From Parelaphostrongylus tenuis (Eukaryota > Nematoda > Chromadorea > Rhabditida > Metastrongylidae): DNA of 64,000 nt. The position numbers and the translations under genes were made by a program. Shown one piece after another: positions 35,350-47,466 of the stretch. Under the pieces are notes generated by a model. It saw only the letters and a list, made by a program, of their open reading frames with translations, ran no database searches and was not told the origin of the DNA. The stretch's first letter is position 1. Each line of letters starts with the position of its first letter. The stretch covers positions 62,001 through 126,000 of the forward strand of contig JAHQIW010000415.1 of assembly GCA_019055375.1 (NCBI GenBank). Reading direction: 5' to 3'.

Positions 35350-37060
35350 GAAATAAGTTAGATGATATAAAATTTTTTCAATAAGTGAGAGAAAAATTGC
35401 AAACTAGAAGCAATCTCACTTTAAGCAGTAAGTGTCGTTGCAGTCTTCAACTCTCTTTACTTTCTCGTCTTTATCTATTACTCCTGAAAATTCTTTCATT
35501 AGGAGTTTTTGAGCTAACCTCTGTAAACAGGCCCAATGCCCTGGTTAGACCTCGTCTCAGACCAACCAATCCTCTCTGCACTCTCGGGATGGGTATATTT
35601 GTTCCGGAGGTTTGGAAATAACTCTATCCGAAAAATAAAGGTTGATGACCGCTGGAGTGATGATTTGGATTTCTCAAACACTGCTATTTAAAGCTGAATC
35701 TGCTCGATAAACTCTCAATATGATTCCGATATCAATGAATTATAACAAAATTCTGAAGAAACGGAAATCAACTCTAAAATCGAAAACCTTTTTGAATGAC
35801 TGATATGATGGAACAGATTACTCAGGAAGTGTTGAAAACCCACAAAAAAAGGTCTGGTGAAGCGAAAGTTGAAAAATCAATAAAACAGCCTTTTGGTACT
35901 TACTCTGTACGAAACTCAACATGTCTAATAAGAGTTAGTAAGTTATCTGTAAGTCAACCATCCCGATGAATTTAACTAGTCACAATTTCTGCTTCTTTAT
36001 GACCAAAAAATCAAAAAGAAGTAGATTTTTTATGATATCAAAAAACAATGCACTCATAGTGAATCCCAAAATTCTGCGCAAGTCGTCAGAAATATTACCA
36101 AATTTGTGAGAGCGAACGCAAAAGTTTCACTGTGATTGCCCCACGGCTGATATGTCTAGAAGAGTCACTGTCGTGAGTTTTAGTCAAGAACAAACTAAAG
36201 GCGCAGCTTCAGAATCTCTTTTGCTAGGTGAGAAGACCTGTTCGTATGTTTAAAACATCAGTAGCCAGAAGTAGGAACGCCATGACATTGTTGCCGATAA
36301 TGGGTAAAGTGAAGGGTGGTGAATAGTCGACTATTAGTGGTCTCGACCGTTTTTTGTCATCTAATTGTAAGTCTTCTGTATTAAAGAAGAACGGTAAGAC
36401 AGAGTTACCGTTGTAGAACGGCGCGTCTTTGATAGAATAGTGTTGCTGATTGCTTGAAAGAGAGACGAAAGATTAGGAATTCTGATGTGCAACATAAGAA
36501 AGACTGGAGAAGCAAGGGCGAAGTGGTTAGTGGGGCAGACTATCAGAAAGCAAAGAGCTGGTTCAACCACTTCCTTAACACTCTTTCAATCATATAGGAA
36601 CGACCTAGCCCGGCTACTTCCAGGACTTAAAGGAGAATTGTTTTAATCACCATTCTACGGCATTCAAAAAGAAGACGAGCTCTTCAAGCAGTAGTCGAAA
36701 CAACATGTGATTCATTTGAAGACTTTTGGAAAGCATGAATGAGAGGAAACGACTTGAATGCTAGAGGATTGGGATCTGCACAGTGAGATACTGTGATTGG
36801 TGATGTAATTTTCAAAAATTATGAGAAAAATTACGGATAGCGCCAGATAACTGAAAAGTCTTAATCAACTTCTCAGCGAGGCTTTAAATGATGTCGTGGT
36901 TACTTCAAAATTATGTGAACCAGGCACGTAATGTGGTTGAACGTCGCCAAAAGAATGTAGTAATCTGGAGTCGGACTAAAGCATGGAATGACTTCTAAAT
37001 TAAAGTAGATTTTCGGGCTGAAAACCTCCTATTCACTTTTAAAGCCCACTTGACAACCCG
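35350..37060. other. No gene seen; upstream flank of Ly6 gene B
   Basis: The missing first exon of gene B may lie here or further upstream. One short candidate at 35915-35897 (ATGTTGAGTTTCGTACAGA before GTAAGT) lacks a signal peptide and has the wrong phase. The stretch 36640-37000 has interrupted coding-like frames that I cannot assign. Confidence 0.35.
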
Positions 37061-37064
37061 TTAG

Positions 37065-37315
37065 GTATCTCTAATATATCATTGATGTATTCAACCTAAT
37101 TTTTAAGGATGTTTAAAGCCTTGCGCGAGGTTGGTACGCCAGGGCCATACACCGGTGTTTCGGAGGTCTCGCCCTCCTCGGCAGTGACCCTCGCCACACA
37201 TTAAGCCCTGCCGTCATCACATGAGCCTCCCTTCTTGCTAGAATGCAGGCATGCCCTGGCGTACCAACCTGGAGTAAGGCTTTGAATATTCTTGAAAATT
37301 AGGTTGAATGTTTAC
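37065..37315. mobile_element. Foldback element F4, short copy
   Basis: Inverted arms: CAACCTAATTTTTAAGGATG with GGTTGGTACGCCAGGGC on the left, and GCCCTGGCGTACCAACC with GAAAATTAGGTTGAATG on the right. The centre contains GTGTTTCGGAGGTCTCGCCC, related to the 33405 element. Confidence 0.75.
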
Positions 37316-37549
37316 TGTGAGTTTTCAAAAAACAGTCGATGCCATAGATCATAATGTATTGCTCAGACAGCCAATAAGGGATCTTGACAAGAGTGAATGA
37401 AAAGAGCTACTGTGCTCAGATGATATGCGTTAGTAATCGTGAGTCAATAGCTTTCATGCAAAATCAACAAGAGATGAATCGATAGGGTAAAACAACTCAT
37501 GCAACATTCCTTGCTACTTTTTATTATATTACCCGAATAAACGATGTGA

Positions 37550-38170
37550 TAACGTGGGTGATCATTTAGGTAACCTTAAAGGACGAGCAGCGATGGGGTT
37601 TCGCGCGGAGAACGTGGATATGATATATCGGACGTATGCGGGAAGTGGGTCCACGACGACTGCAGTAGAGCTCGTGAAGCTGGCCTGCGGTCGTCTATCT
37701 ATCTTTCTCCTTCCTGAACGTGTCCGCTCTACTTATTACATGTCAGTCGCTCTCGTTGAATTTGTGACTTTACATAGCCTCGTTGCATTCGTATCGCTTG
37801 CTGATGACCGCCTCACACAAGACGTGTAGGGTTGCGTACCACCTTTGGCCTGACTATCGGTCCCATAATTCGATGACGATTATAACGCAAGCCCGAGTCA
37901 CGGAGACGAACCCAATAGAGAGAGTCATGGACGACTCACCACCGTGGGATGGGTAACGGGTTAGTAAGACGACCTTAATTCATGCTATGTACACATATGA
38001 TTCATACAACGGCAGTAATCACATGCCATCGACCTAGCATATCCCCCCGGGGTCTCGTCCTTCCGATTCGGCCATGGTATCTCCCCAACCCTCCGTCTTC
38101 TGGTTGCGGCTTGCAAGAACTATATGTACTTCTCGTGAATCATCCGTTGGTTCTTGCTCTGTAACCTCAT
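37550..38170. other. GC-richer island, possible LTR-element remnant
   Basis: About 620 bp with noticeably higher GC and CpG than the flanks and a 91-codon plus-strand frame (37554-37829) without known motif. It could be a fragment of an LTR retrotransposon or other transferred sequence. I found no repeated flanks or primer-binding site, so the nature is open. Confidence 0.3.
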
Positions 38171-40535
38171 GTATTTTGACGTATTGACTCATCACTTGTT
38201 ACTCATGACCGATCGATTGGCGATCGGTTGGATTCTAACCGACTATTTATCGATTGAGTTAATTTCGCAATATGTTGTTGGAGTGATAATGTATAATTAG
38301 AAGGAGTATTGTCATACTATTTTGTAATTATTGTTTTTTATAGGTTGTTTTCTTAACGTGGTTTATTCTTGCTGTATTTTCTGATAAATTAATCTACGTG
38401 GCAGGCGTACAAACACCATCAACCGACAGGGCACTAACTATTGTGATCACTACACGGGGAGAGAAACTTTTGACATGAGGACGCTGGAAAGGCAAATATA
38501 TGCTACTAATCTTTTCCAAGAAGACAAAAAACTGCGGCCAAATAAGCATTGATAGCTGTTGTAAAACGAGCGAAATGTGAACTTTCTTGCACCTGTTCGA
38601 GGCAGTTGTCGATAAACTGGAGTGTAGGAAACAGGTTTTCTATTTTCCGTGTTTGAGTTACCAATAACGTTTTCCTGACGATCATGGGAAAACGTAGCCG
38701 AGTTTTGAAAATTTTAACCGATCGGTTGTGAGCATATTACTCTGATGGACAAGAGTTTATAACGTAGATAGATCATCAAATTTGCAGTTTTCATTCACTA
38801 TCTATTCAGCGCTTAGAATCTTGGATTGCTTTTTAGATTTTTTCACTGAATGGAGCAGCAAAAGAATAAACTCTGCGAATTTCCTAGATTTGCTTCTTAT
38901 CGAGTCATTCCTTATGTAAATAATGGTGTGGTTTCAACGAAGGAGTGGTGTGATTATCAAGTGCTTAAGCAGCATTCATTTTCATAAATGGCCAAACATC
39001 CGAATACTTTGTTATCTTGCCCATATAACTAATGTGAGGTAATCCTTTGTGCCGAACGACAGTGGGGAGCTGTGGTAATTGAGCTACAGTTGATTCACAC
39101 AGTCGGAAGATATCGAGCCTTTTTTTCAGATCCGTAAAACTAATCAAGCGATACATGCCGAGCAGCAGCATCCGAGGTCATTCACGTAACTAACGAGCTA
39201 GTAGTTGAGGCAAATATCCCGTGGCCATGGAGCCTATACTACTTCTGCTTCCAGCTCTCTTGATATGCAACTGGAGTACATTCAGTGCGAATGGTGTAAT
39301 TGTAAATAACATTTACTACTGAGTTAAACATACCGTTATAACATTTAATGGCAGTGGATACAACAATAAGCGGCATGAGAATGATAATAGTACGCAATGA
39401 CGAAGACCGTGTCATTGTTGTTGGCGTATGTCAGACGAAAATGTCTCAGTTCTACAAGAAAACACGTCTTATATGCGCAAATGTTTGCAAAGATGACTGA
39501 TGCGGAGAAAATTCTCCGCCCGATAGGTGCGTTAACAGCATCGTGAATTTATAGCGAGTCATCGAAAGCTTTCCTAGGTATTATCAGCAAAATTCCATTA
39601 TCATATAGATCAAAAGGTATAAATAAGTTTTAAAAAAGTGAAGCACAATATTAACTATTATATTCATATTTATATAATACAGAACTATCATCATTGAAAT
39701 TTACCATATTCTCCAGATCAATTGACAGTCAGAGCACATCGTCTAGACGAAACAGATTTTCATAGAGCAGCTGCACAATGTATTGATGGAATAGGCCCTG
39801 CAAGTTCGATAGCTTGTTGACATATATTTAACGCGACTTCTCAAAGTTCAATGAGATAGCGCATCACTCGTGTCATGAATCAGAGGAGAACAATCTAATC
39901 TCAAAATTATCTTCTCCAGTCATCACTGCCAAACTGTTTATACTTGATAAGAATGACTCAAATTCTTTATTACGAGCTCTGAGAAGTTGCTAGCAACCTT
40001 TGAATTTTCGCCGTTTTGAAGAAATCCCAATGGCCGAGCAGGACACTATCATCACACTATCTATATTAAATAACTGCAGCCTGTGGTGTAAACATTCATT
40101 GAACATAAACAATCATTCGAGACTTTGTCAGAAAGTTTGCCCCAGAAAGTTATCTAGAAATATTTTGATGCGGCTCTGACCTTAGCTGTAATTTTGACAT
40201 AAAATCAATTCATTCCAAGACCATCGTGAAAACTATTTTTTTCTTTTATGTCTTGTCTAACGCTTTTACGAAATTCTAACCACATTTATGTCTAGATCTA
40301 CTTTTAGTTGGGGTTTTCCGATCCGTGAAGGCAACAATCATCACTCAGGAAAACGGCTAACCTTCACAAGTTTATCATAATTGCTTATCCTTTGTGCATT
40401 TTGTTCTCTGAAAATGTCAAATAAAAATTGTTGTGTCTTGCGGATACTCTGCAGATTATTGAAAAAAAAATACCCCCTCAATCTCTATCAAACTATACTA
40501 ATCTTTCGTGAAAAAAAGGTTTCAAAAGATGCCTG
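38171..40535. other. No firm gene; one coding-like frame at 39171-38965 (minus)
   Basis: The 68-codon minus-strand frame starts MLLLGMYRLISFTDLKKRLD and ends WPFMKMNAA, with balanced residue use, but has no recognised domain or splice partner. CCGATCGATTGGCGATCGGT (38210-38229) and AACCGATCGGTTGTGAGC (38718-38735) share a GATCGGTT motif. The rest is AT-rich and unassigned. Confidence 0.25.
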
Positions 40536-40539
40536 ATAG

Positions 40540-41035
40540 TTATTTTTGAGCCATGCATGTGGCTTGTTATGGTGACCTATACGGTGCAATAGACGTGTTT
40601 CGGCCTTCCAGTCCCAACAATTGAACAGTGCCTTTTCGTTCAATCAGTTTTACGGAGATCTACCCTTACATAGAGGAATCAACGACGAACGTCTTGCACG
40701 TGCTAATCTATTGCTCTTCGCTGATAATCGTGAAATTTCAGTACCTTTCGATTCCAGTGTTTCTTGGAATAATTGAGTGTATAGCACTATTCATTCAGTG
40801 ATTTCATCACTTATCAACGCATGTAAGACGTTCGTCATCGGTCCCTTTATGTAAGGAGTAGATCGCCGAAGACCTGAGTGAACGAAAAGGCGCTGTGCAA
40901 CTAACGAGGCTGAAAGGCCGAAACACTTGTATTGCAATGTATAAGTGTCCCTAACGGACGAGATAAATTTCTTAAAAATAAGTCTCAGGTATGTTGAATT
41001 TTGAACGTGGTCTGAAGAAACACTCGAAAGGAAAG
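40540..41035. mobile_element. Foldback element F3, copy at 40.5 kb
   Basis: The left end has TTTTTGAGCCATGCATGTGG and AGACGTGTTTCGGCCTT. The right part has GGCCGAAACACTTGTATTGC and ATAAGTGTCCCTAACGG. The centre has TTATCAACGCATGTAAGACG. The last ~50 bp (TGAATTTTGAACGTGGTC, AACACTCGAAAGGAAAGG) match the hairpin arm of the 63385 copy. Confidence 0.6.
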
Positions 41036-41097
41036 GATTTGAAAGAATTTTTAGTGCTTTTCCGCACTAATTTCTAACAACAATCAAGTTTCGCTCA

Positions 41098-41394
41098 ATG
41101 TTTTTCGCTATGCTGCAGAATAGACCAATGAAGGACGCTGAGCATAGTCATCCTTCCGAAGAAGGGTGGCAGAGAAGATCGCCATACAATCATTCGATTT
41201 CTTTATTGAGTTTACCTTACAAACCTTTACAAAAATTGTCCTTCTGTGTATATCAAGAACTTTGGATCAGGCACAAAGACGAGAAAGTAGGATATTGTAG
41301 GGAATTTACGCATACCAGATTGACTTCGTATCGAAGGGAGGCCCTGTCTGCTCTGAATCCTGATTATTATCGATTATGGAAAAGGTTTTGGTAG
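41098..41394 (+). other. 98-codon open frame, unassigned
   Basis: An ATG-to-stop frame ending YRLWKRFW, rich in basic and aromatic residues. No motif recognised and no upstream exon found. It may be chance. Confidence 0.2.
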
Positions 41395-41699
41395 CCTTGA
41401 GACGAATGCAGTTCTGTCAACGATCAAAGAGTGGATTCGTCGTCCACAAGAATTCTATCACACTGTCATCAAGCTTCATCATAAAAATACATTTATCATT
41501 TTATTCAAAGGATTCGACAGAACGATGACTATAGCCAAAGCCATTCGACGCCGCAGTGTAGTGAATAATGAACCCGCTTGACTGGGACGATAACGGATTG
41601 CGTATTGATAGAGAGTTCCAATCACTCCTACAATTTGCGAATGGCACTGTCATCTTTTGAAAGGTACCAGTGAAGTAGGGATGATACTCAATGAGCTTA

Positions 41700-41836
41700 A
41701 TGAAGCGGTAAAAAAGAAGAAATAAATTTTGATTAAGAATGAAACCATATGATAGACTATCTACGATCTCAGCATAGTTAGAATATATTAGTGGGTTCAT
41801 ATGATGATGAACAGCTATGAGGTTGATATTAATAGC
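41700..41836 (-). pseudogene. Possible GPCR TM7 fragment (NPxxY)
   Basis: The minus-strand frame runs INLIAVHHHMNPLIYSNYAE, a plausible seventh transmembrane segment with the NPxxY motif of rhodopsin-like receptors. Acceptor-like sites (CATCTAG, TATTTAG) lie just upstream. No other transmembrane exon was found nearby, and a Penelope fragment lies upstream. It cannot belong to the receptor at 0.6-6.8 kb, whose 3' side points away. Short, so tentative. Confidence 0.35.
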
Positions 41837-42239
41837 ATTTACTAAATACTAGATGCAGTACCATGATACAGTATGATAATGCAGTACAGCGTTACAGTAA
41901 GCAATACAGAGTAGGGGCTGACGTTCCGACGACTCTCGCTCTCTTCATAGCCTGGAAAGGTCGAACTGATATGCAATCACTCAATGAAACACCTCCATAA
42001 CCCCGACAGAAAACATCAGAAACAATTTTAGAATTTCATAGAAAAAAGCTCCATTTTGTAGCACGTATCGTTTAGATGTTTTAGGTCCTTCAATAATTCA
42101 TTGCAGACTTCCCGCTTAGAGTGAATGCATAAGGCTGTCTAAACCATGTTGGAAAGATTAGCCTGAGATATGGTGAAAGACCATGCATGATTACGAGGCA
42201 CCCCTCTTTGCTGTTCATATTGGGCCTTTGTTATGTATC

Positions 42240-42830
42240 TTAAAAGACTTCCAGTGTCTTACATGGATGTTTTTGATTTCTGTGCAAGGACGGTAAATTT
42301 GACGTCAAACTTTGCTCCTGCATCTTTTTTTACCTATACAGGCCTAGTAGAGTTTTTGAGTCGGAGTTGTGTAATCCAGTTAAATATCTTTTCCACGCAT
42401 GCAGAGCGGTCTACCTGTCCCGCCAATATATTCGCTTCGCATACCTCGTAGGAGATTGGTATATTGTATCAGATCTCATGCAATCTTCGTCCCCACCGTG
42501 TGGGCAAACTTGGCACTTTTCCATTTGGAGCTGTTCATGCAGTCGATTACGGACTATCTGACGCCCTGGGTATTCGAGGGTATCTCGACTACTACTACCA
42601 AATTATCAAAATCTACTCTTCTGGTCAAAGTTTTTTAGCTGTACTTGCTTCGTTAAAACTAAAGGTCAGGACGAATGGAATCTCATTGTCGTCAAACTTT
42701 CCGTTTGCGGGCGTCGAATTTTCTCTAAATCTTACCTCAGGGCTCCTACCGTATCGTAACCATTACAGATAGCTATTTTTTCTCGCCAAACTTAGCCATT
42801 CTACCATAGGTTCTATCCCTGAGCACACAC
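42240..42830 (-). mobile_element. Penelope-like element fragment 2 (GIY-YIG remnant)
   Basis: The minus strand gives SEYIGGTGRPLCMR, a degenerate GIY-YIG core (YIGETGRPL in the 21 kb copy), preceded by a Cys-bearing stretch CQVCPHGGDEDC. The upstream DNA (42640-42830) aligns with the region before the nuclease in the first copy. Several stops and frameshifts are present. Confidence 0.7.
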
Positions 42831-42859
42831 TGGTAAGTACTATTATTAGTAACTTCTAA

Positions 42860-43600
42860 ACTATATATGAATGAAAGACCACCAAGATGAAGACCCAGAT
42901 CACAAACAAGCAATATGCAATGGTAAACAATTCAAATTGATGATTTTCCGAATGCAAGCACCACCTCGTACTAGTAGTATCTTGGATATCTTTGAAAATG
43001 GAAATCAACAGGATGGAGAAATTAGACAGAAGAAAAAGAGTAGCACTAGCCGCATTTGAGCCACTGAAAAGAGCAGCAGAATAAATAGGGCCCACTCTTT
43101 TCGATTCAACAGTCCTCCCAGCGCTCTGCCATTAAGCAGAGGCGTGGGCTGATATTCAACCACGTCAGACTCTGTGAACACTCGCAGCGCACTTGAGTTG
43201 TCTATTCAAATTTTGTTGACGTTTAGCTGGCACACGCAGCTCAGATTTCCAAAACCTATCTTCGTGAGCCAGAAAATATATTTTGATATCGAAACACAGA
43301 TGGCCCTGCCATATAGTGAGAAGATCAGGCGACAGATGGATAAAACGAAGCGTAAGGTGGACTCCATGTGAATGCACCGTATCCGAGGTCGACCACCTAC
43401 ACGTTGAGCGGCCGTATTCGTAAGAAGAATCAATCAGCTGTACCCGCGGCTGCAAATGTTTTTCAGAGCACGGTATGAAATCGTGCCAGCCGCCGTGCTC
43501 GAATCAAATCACCACTATGGGCAACAATCGCAGGAAGAAGTGAGTGGATTAGTGCTAGGGTCCGAGCAACTCATGAAGGCGGTCTAGTCGAGTATACAAT
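42860..43600 (+). mobile_element. C-terminal fragment of a second RTE-clade LINE
   Basis: Plus-strand frames give KLDRRKRVALAAFEPLKRAA, then FDSTVLPALC, then ISKHRWPCHIVRRSGDRWIK and, in another frame, RIRGRPPTR before RRINQLYPRLQ. These match the thumb and C-terminal part of RTE reverse transcriptases of a lineage different from copies A and B (RGRPPTRW instead of KRTKGRPLIRW). Stops and frameshifts show it is dead and 5'-truncated. Confidence 0.75.
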
Positions 43601-43699
43601 CGTGTAAGTTTTTGTGTATGTAATTACAACACTTTCCAGGAATTCTAAAATTATTTACCCAATTTCTTCAAGTGAAGCAAATCATGTTTAGGTGTCAAG

Positions 43700-44180
43700 C
43701 ATATAAAAAACACACTGATTTTTTGTTTGATTTCGCTTCTTCGGCCTTCTTCAGAGACCGTAAAGATCAGATTGTCCACAGCCTGTCTGCCAAGCACCTC
43801 CATTACTCAAGCAGAAAAAGTGACCCAAACATGATTCCAGTCGCATCGTACAAAGCAATCTTCAGTATACTCACCGCTTTTCATGAGTCTTTCAATGAGT
43901 TGCCAAAGTGAGACCAACCGTTGACATATCATACAGACTTGAAACGAAAGTCACACATCAAGATAGCAGTCTCACTATTGTGTCATAGCACGTGTGATTC
44001 GTAGACGTTCCCCTCAGCAGTTCATGTTTGAATCCATGGTGCTTATCCAAAGTGCTTCTAAATCTTACTCGCTTAATTGTGTCCCTGCACAAGGATGGTG
44101 ATTTCTACTTCAGAATCCTTTTCGTTATATTTCCGTGTTTCTGCCATGTATTTTTGCCTTGTTGCGTCCTGTGCCAACAT
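43700..44180 (-). mobile_element. Penelope-like element fragment 3 (3' region)
   Basis: Aligns in the same orientation with the 3' region of the 21 kb Penelope copy. Shared blocks include TTCTTCAGAG, CACCTCCATTACTC, ATACTCACCGC and GCACAAGGATGGTGATTTC. The GIY-YIG coding part is absent. Confidence 0.6.
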
Positions 44181-45345
44181 GTAAGACCTCACAAACGTTT
44201 CAGGTAGACTTTGTCAATCCAAACACAAGATGCGTAAGGATGTATCGTTATCACGCGTGATATGGCACACTATTATAGACTGTTATTTTGATGTGGAAAA
44301 TGCGCTCGCAGTCCATGTGATGCACGCGGTTGGTCTCCCTTGGATAACTTAAGGGAGATTAATAAGAAGTAATGAGATATGATGAGCTTATTTTGCTTGA
44401 TACAACTGAAATCTAGGCCTAATGGTTTTCCTCTTTTGATGTAGTGAAAGCATTGGTTTGCTGGGTTGTGACTAACCTGATAATTCGAAGTTCTGAAGAA
44501 GGCGAAAACGCTGAAACTCTAGCTGATTGAATATATGTACCACAATAACGTTGTGTTAGACTTTCAAAGATAAACCTGTGAAGTGCTGAAGAATGTCGAG
44601 TTCAATGAAAAGTCTATTTTGGCTCTCTACCTGGCTATTTTCTTGCATATGCAACTATTGCAATCACAACTTCATCACAGATAGTGATCAAGTTTAGATA
44701 TCAAGGAAAAAGTTTAGAATCAATTATGAAAAAGATGAGAGTAACTCGATGGAGCTATTTGTGTTTTGAGAATATGCTTAGGCTTTTTTTCCAAAACTTG
44801 TCAAAGTCGTTGAAGATTATTGAACTACGTAAGCAGTTTCTGTAGAAATTCTGACATACATTTGCTCAAAAATTTCGTAGCAAATAGATCTTATACGGAT
44901 TTTAATAATCGTAAGTGAAGGTGATTAGCCTATTTCAATGATAGTGATAAAATTTCTTCCATTGTCTCATGGCATCAAATCTGAATCTGAGGTATTTTTC
45001 TAACTTAAATGGATGAATGTTCGTCGTCATGAATCACTGGGAACTTACGGATGTCATTAGAAATTTCATTTGGCTTGACATATACAGGGGGTTATTTGAA
45101 AATTTCAAAAAGTTTCCTTTTCATGTGCTAGTGCTGAACCATTCTTGTACACCACTCGATAGTTTAAATTTCGGTAATCTCAATGCTTTACTTGCTTTTG
45201 AAAAAGTCTTCTTATTGCGCAGTAGCAATGGAAATAGAACTACATTCTACACTTGATTTGCTTTGTTTGCTAGTCTAGAATCTAAGGATGACCTCTCACC
45301 AAAAGTTCAATAACCTTTTGATATTATGAATCTCGTTAATTACAA
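44181..45345. other. No gene seen
   Basis: AT-rich DNA. A short Met-led hydrophobic stretch at about 44594-44680 (MSSSMKSLFWLSTWLF) resembles a signal peptide but has no supporting exon. Confidence 0.3.
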
Positions 45346-45349
45346 GACA

Positions 45350-47340
45350 TGTTTAAGCTTTGGGAAAATTTTCATAGAGTGCTGTAAGAGAAAAAAGCAC
45401 TGCATTTCGTCTTTAAAGTTTATACGAAATTATATACATAAATGGCATACGTGCGTGTAAAAGAAATCATGTTGCATAGGAATATCGAAAAATCCGGAAA
45501 TGTCTTCGAAATAGACAGAAAATTTCCAAACAAATCACGGAAATCTCGTTCTCTTCAATTGTGCTGCGCGTAGCAATTTCAATTGCCGCCGCGAAAGAGC
45601 GCAATTCTCGTGATTCCAACCCTTGCGGAGAACGAAGGTTATTCTGACCCTTGAGTCGGAAAGCCTTTTTTGCCAAACGAAGCTTCTTATGTGGAATTTA
45701 AGCAGCTATTCGAAAGCTTAAATCTCGGAGATTTCGATACTTTGTTTGGTTCTTCAAAAAGCCTTTGTAGTGAGCTGCAACATAAAAAATAAATTATGTT
45801 TCGCATTTGGTTTGTCTATTTGCTCAGCTAAGGTTTATGGGTCGCTTTTTATTGGGCTATATCAAGTTTATTCGATAGCTCGAACCTCAGGCCAGTTTGA
45901 TGCTCAAACGAGTTTTATAAAGGCTTTCATTGAGCGCTGTGAGAGATAAAATAAAATTACGTTTTACATTCAGAGTTTTCTTTGCACATAGGAGTTGAAT
46001 GTGCACAAAAACTATACATACTTGTAGAGAAAATCATGTTTCTATCAGAGCAATATAAGAAACCCAAATTATTTCCCAAAACACAAGAAAAACTTTTGTA
46101 GAAGAAGGAGAGTTGCGCCCCACTGGCGAAATCGCTCATGCTACCGCCCGCAAAGGGTTGAGTCAGATTTTTTTCTCCTTTTCGAGAAGGATTTCACGTA
46201 TAATTTTGATTGCACAAAAGAGTTACTGTCAGCGTTCTATGAATATTGGCTCTGATTCTTTATATCTGACCCATAAGAGACGACGTGTACCAGCTCAGGT
46301 ACACGATTGTTTGAAGGCCTTTCTCGCTGCAGAAAAACTTTCTCTTAAACGTTCAGGCGTCAGAAAAAAGCTTTTTATTACGCTGTAACAGCGAAAATAA
46401 AATTATTTTTCACACCAACTTTTTTTCTTTTGCCCGGCTGGAGCCGATATATGGCTCTTCAGTAAAGTTTCAATACTCTATTTGACAGCCCGATTTCGAG
46501 AATTTTGATGATACAATTGATTTTTTGAAAGCTTGCCATATAACGTCCTAAGAGGAAAAATAAGATCACATTTAACGCTTAGAATGCTATCCCGCCGTTA
46601 GGACGTCAAAGGTGGTTTATTGGTAAGTATAGGTGAAGTTTATAACTCAGAGGTGTCTTATCATTACATAAAGAATAGAATATCACGAATGAACTTTCTA
46701 CGAAGATTTTTCGATACAAAGAGTGACCACTCCTCATGAAGTCCTTCATTTTTCAGCGGTAATACAACATCCTTGTACAAAAATAAACTTTCAACCCTAT
46801 TGAGCATCTGCATAGCCTGTCTTGGGAGAACGTAGCTTGAAAACGCATTTTGCATAACTGAATATCTCTAGTCAAGCTTCATGTGGAGGTATTTCTTATA
46901 AGTAGCTTGAGAGAGTGTAGAAAGAGTGCGCGCTCATTATTGTGCATAACGTTTACTTCCCCTATCAGCACCCATATTCGAAAACAAAGTATTTTTTCGC
47001 TCTTTCTAGACATTTTATAGTTATTCAATAGCTTACGTCTTGAAAAAAAGAGATGTACTTAACTTTTTGAAAGGTATCTGTCTCACACTGTAACAGGGAA
47101 AAGAATATGTTTATTAACACTTGAGCATCATTCAATGAGCCAACGCTTTTCCTCAAAAAATTGAGCAGCTCTTCGATAACACAAATCTCGGAAAATTTGA
47201 CTTGAAATTTCAAGGATATACTTAGTATGGAGGAAAACTTTTTAGTTCGCCGTCACAGCGAAAAGAATATTTCTTTTTACTCTAGGCGCGCACGGATCCA
47301 CATGTAAATTGCGCATCACGACGGACACCGAGCCGAGTGC
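45350..47340. repeat. Cluster of degenerate repeat R5 units
   Basis: At least six diverged units recur along this 2 kb. Each has some form of TATTCGATAGC and AAATCTCGGAGATTTCGAT, an A/T run with TTTTTGAAAGCTT, then GCTGTAACAGCGAAAA and ATTACGTTTCACA. The GCTGT-type core falls near 45380, 45935, 46385, 46545, 47090 and 47255. Spacing is irregular, so this is a nested or decayed cluster rather than a clean satellite. Related pieces lie at 28.7-29.4 and 61.5 kb. Confidence 0.5.
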
Positions 47341-47395
47341 GAAACTCAATTATTTTTAGCTTAACAGCATATTAAAAGATCCTTCTCAAAAACCA

Positions 47396-47466
47396 CGCTT
47401 ACCATTGATATTTTTGAATTTGTGCCATCGAATGGTTGTTGAAAATCTGAATGGGAACCTCTGTCC
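47396..47466 (-). other. Possible internal exon, unassigned
   Basis: Between CTTTTGCTGGACAG (acceptor) and AATG|GTAAGC (donor) on the minus strand. Two of the three frames are open through the block, so the reading is ambiguous. It lies downstream of the better exon candidate at 47966 on the same strand. Confidence 0.2.

Noticed and set aside
13235..36790. Similarity between 13235-13280 and 36745-36790 (both GAATGC..AG..GGGATCTG.AC) as proof of a shared element
   Set aside because: The match is short, falls off quickly on both sides and could be coincidental; I could not extend it.
38200..38740. GATCGGTT repeats as terminal repeats of a DNA transposon
   Set aside because: Only a short motif is shared, with no target duplication or internal coding sequence to support an element.
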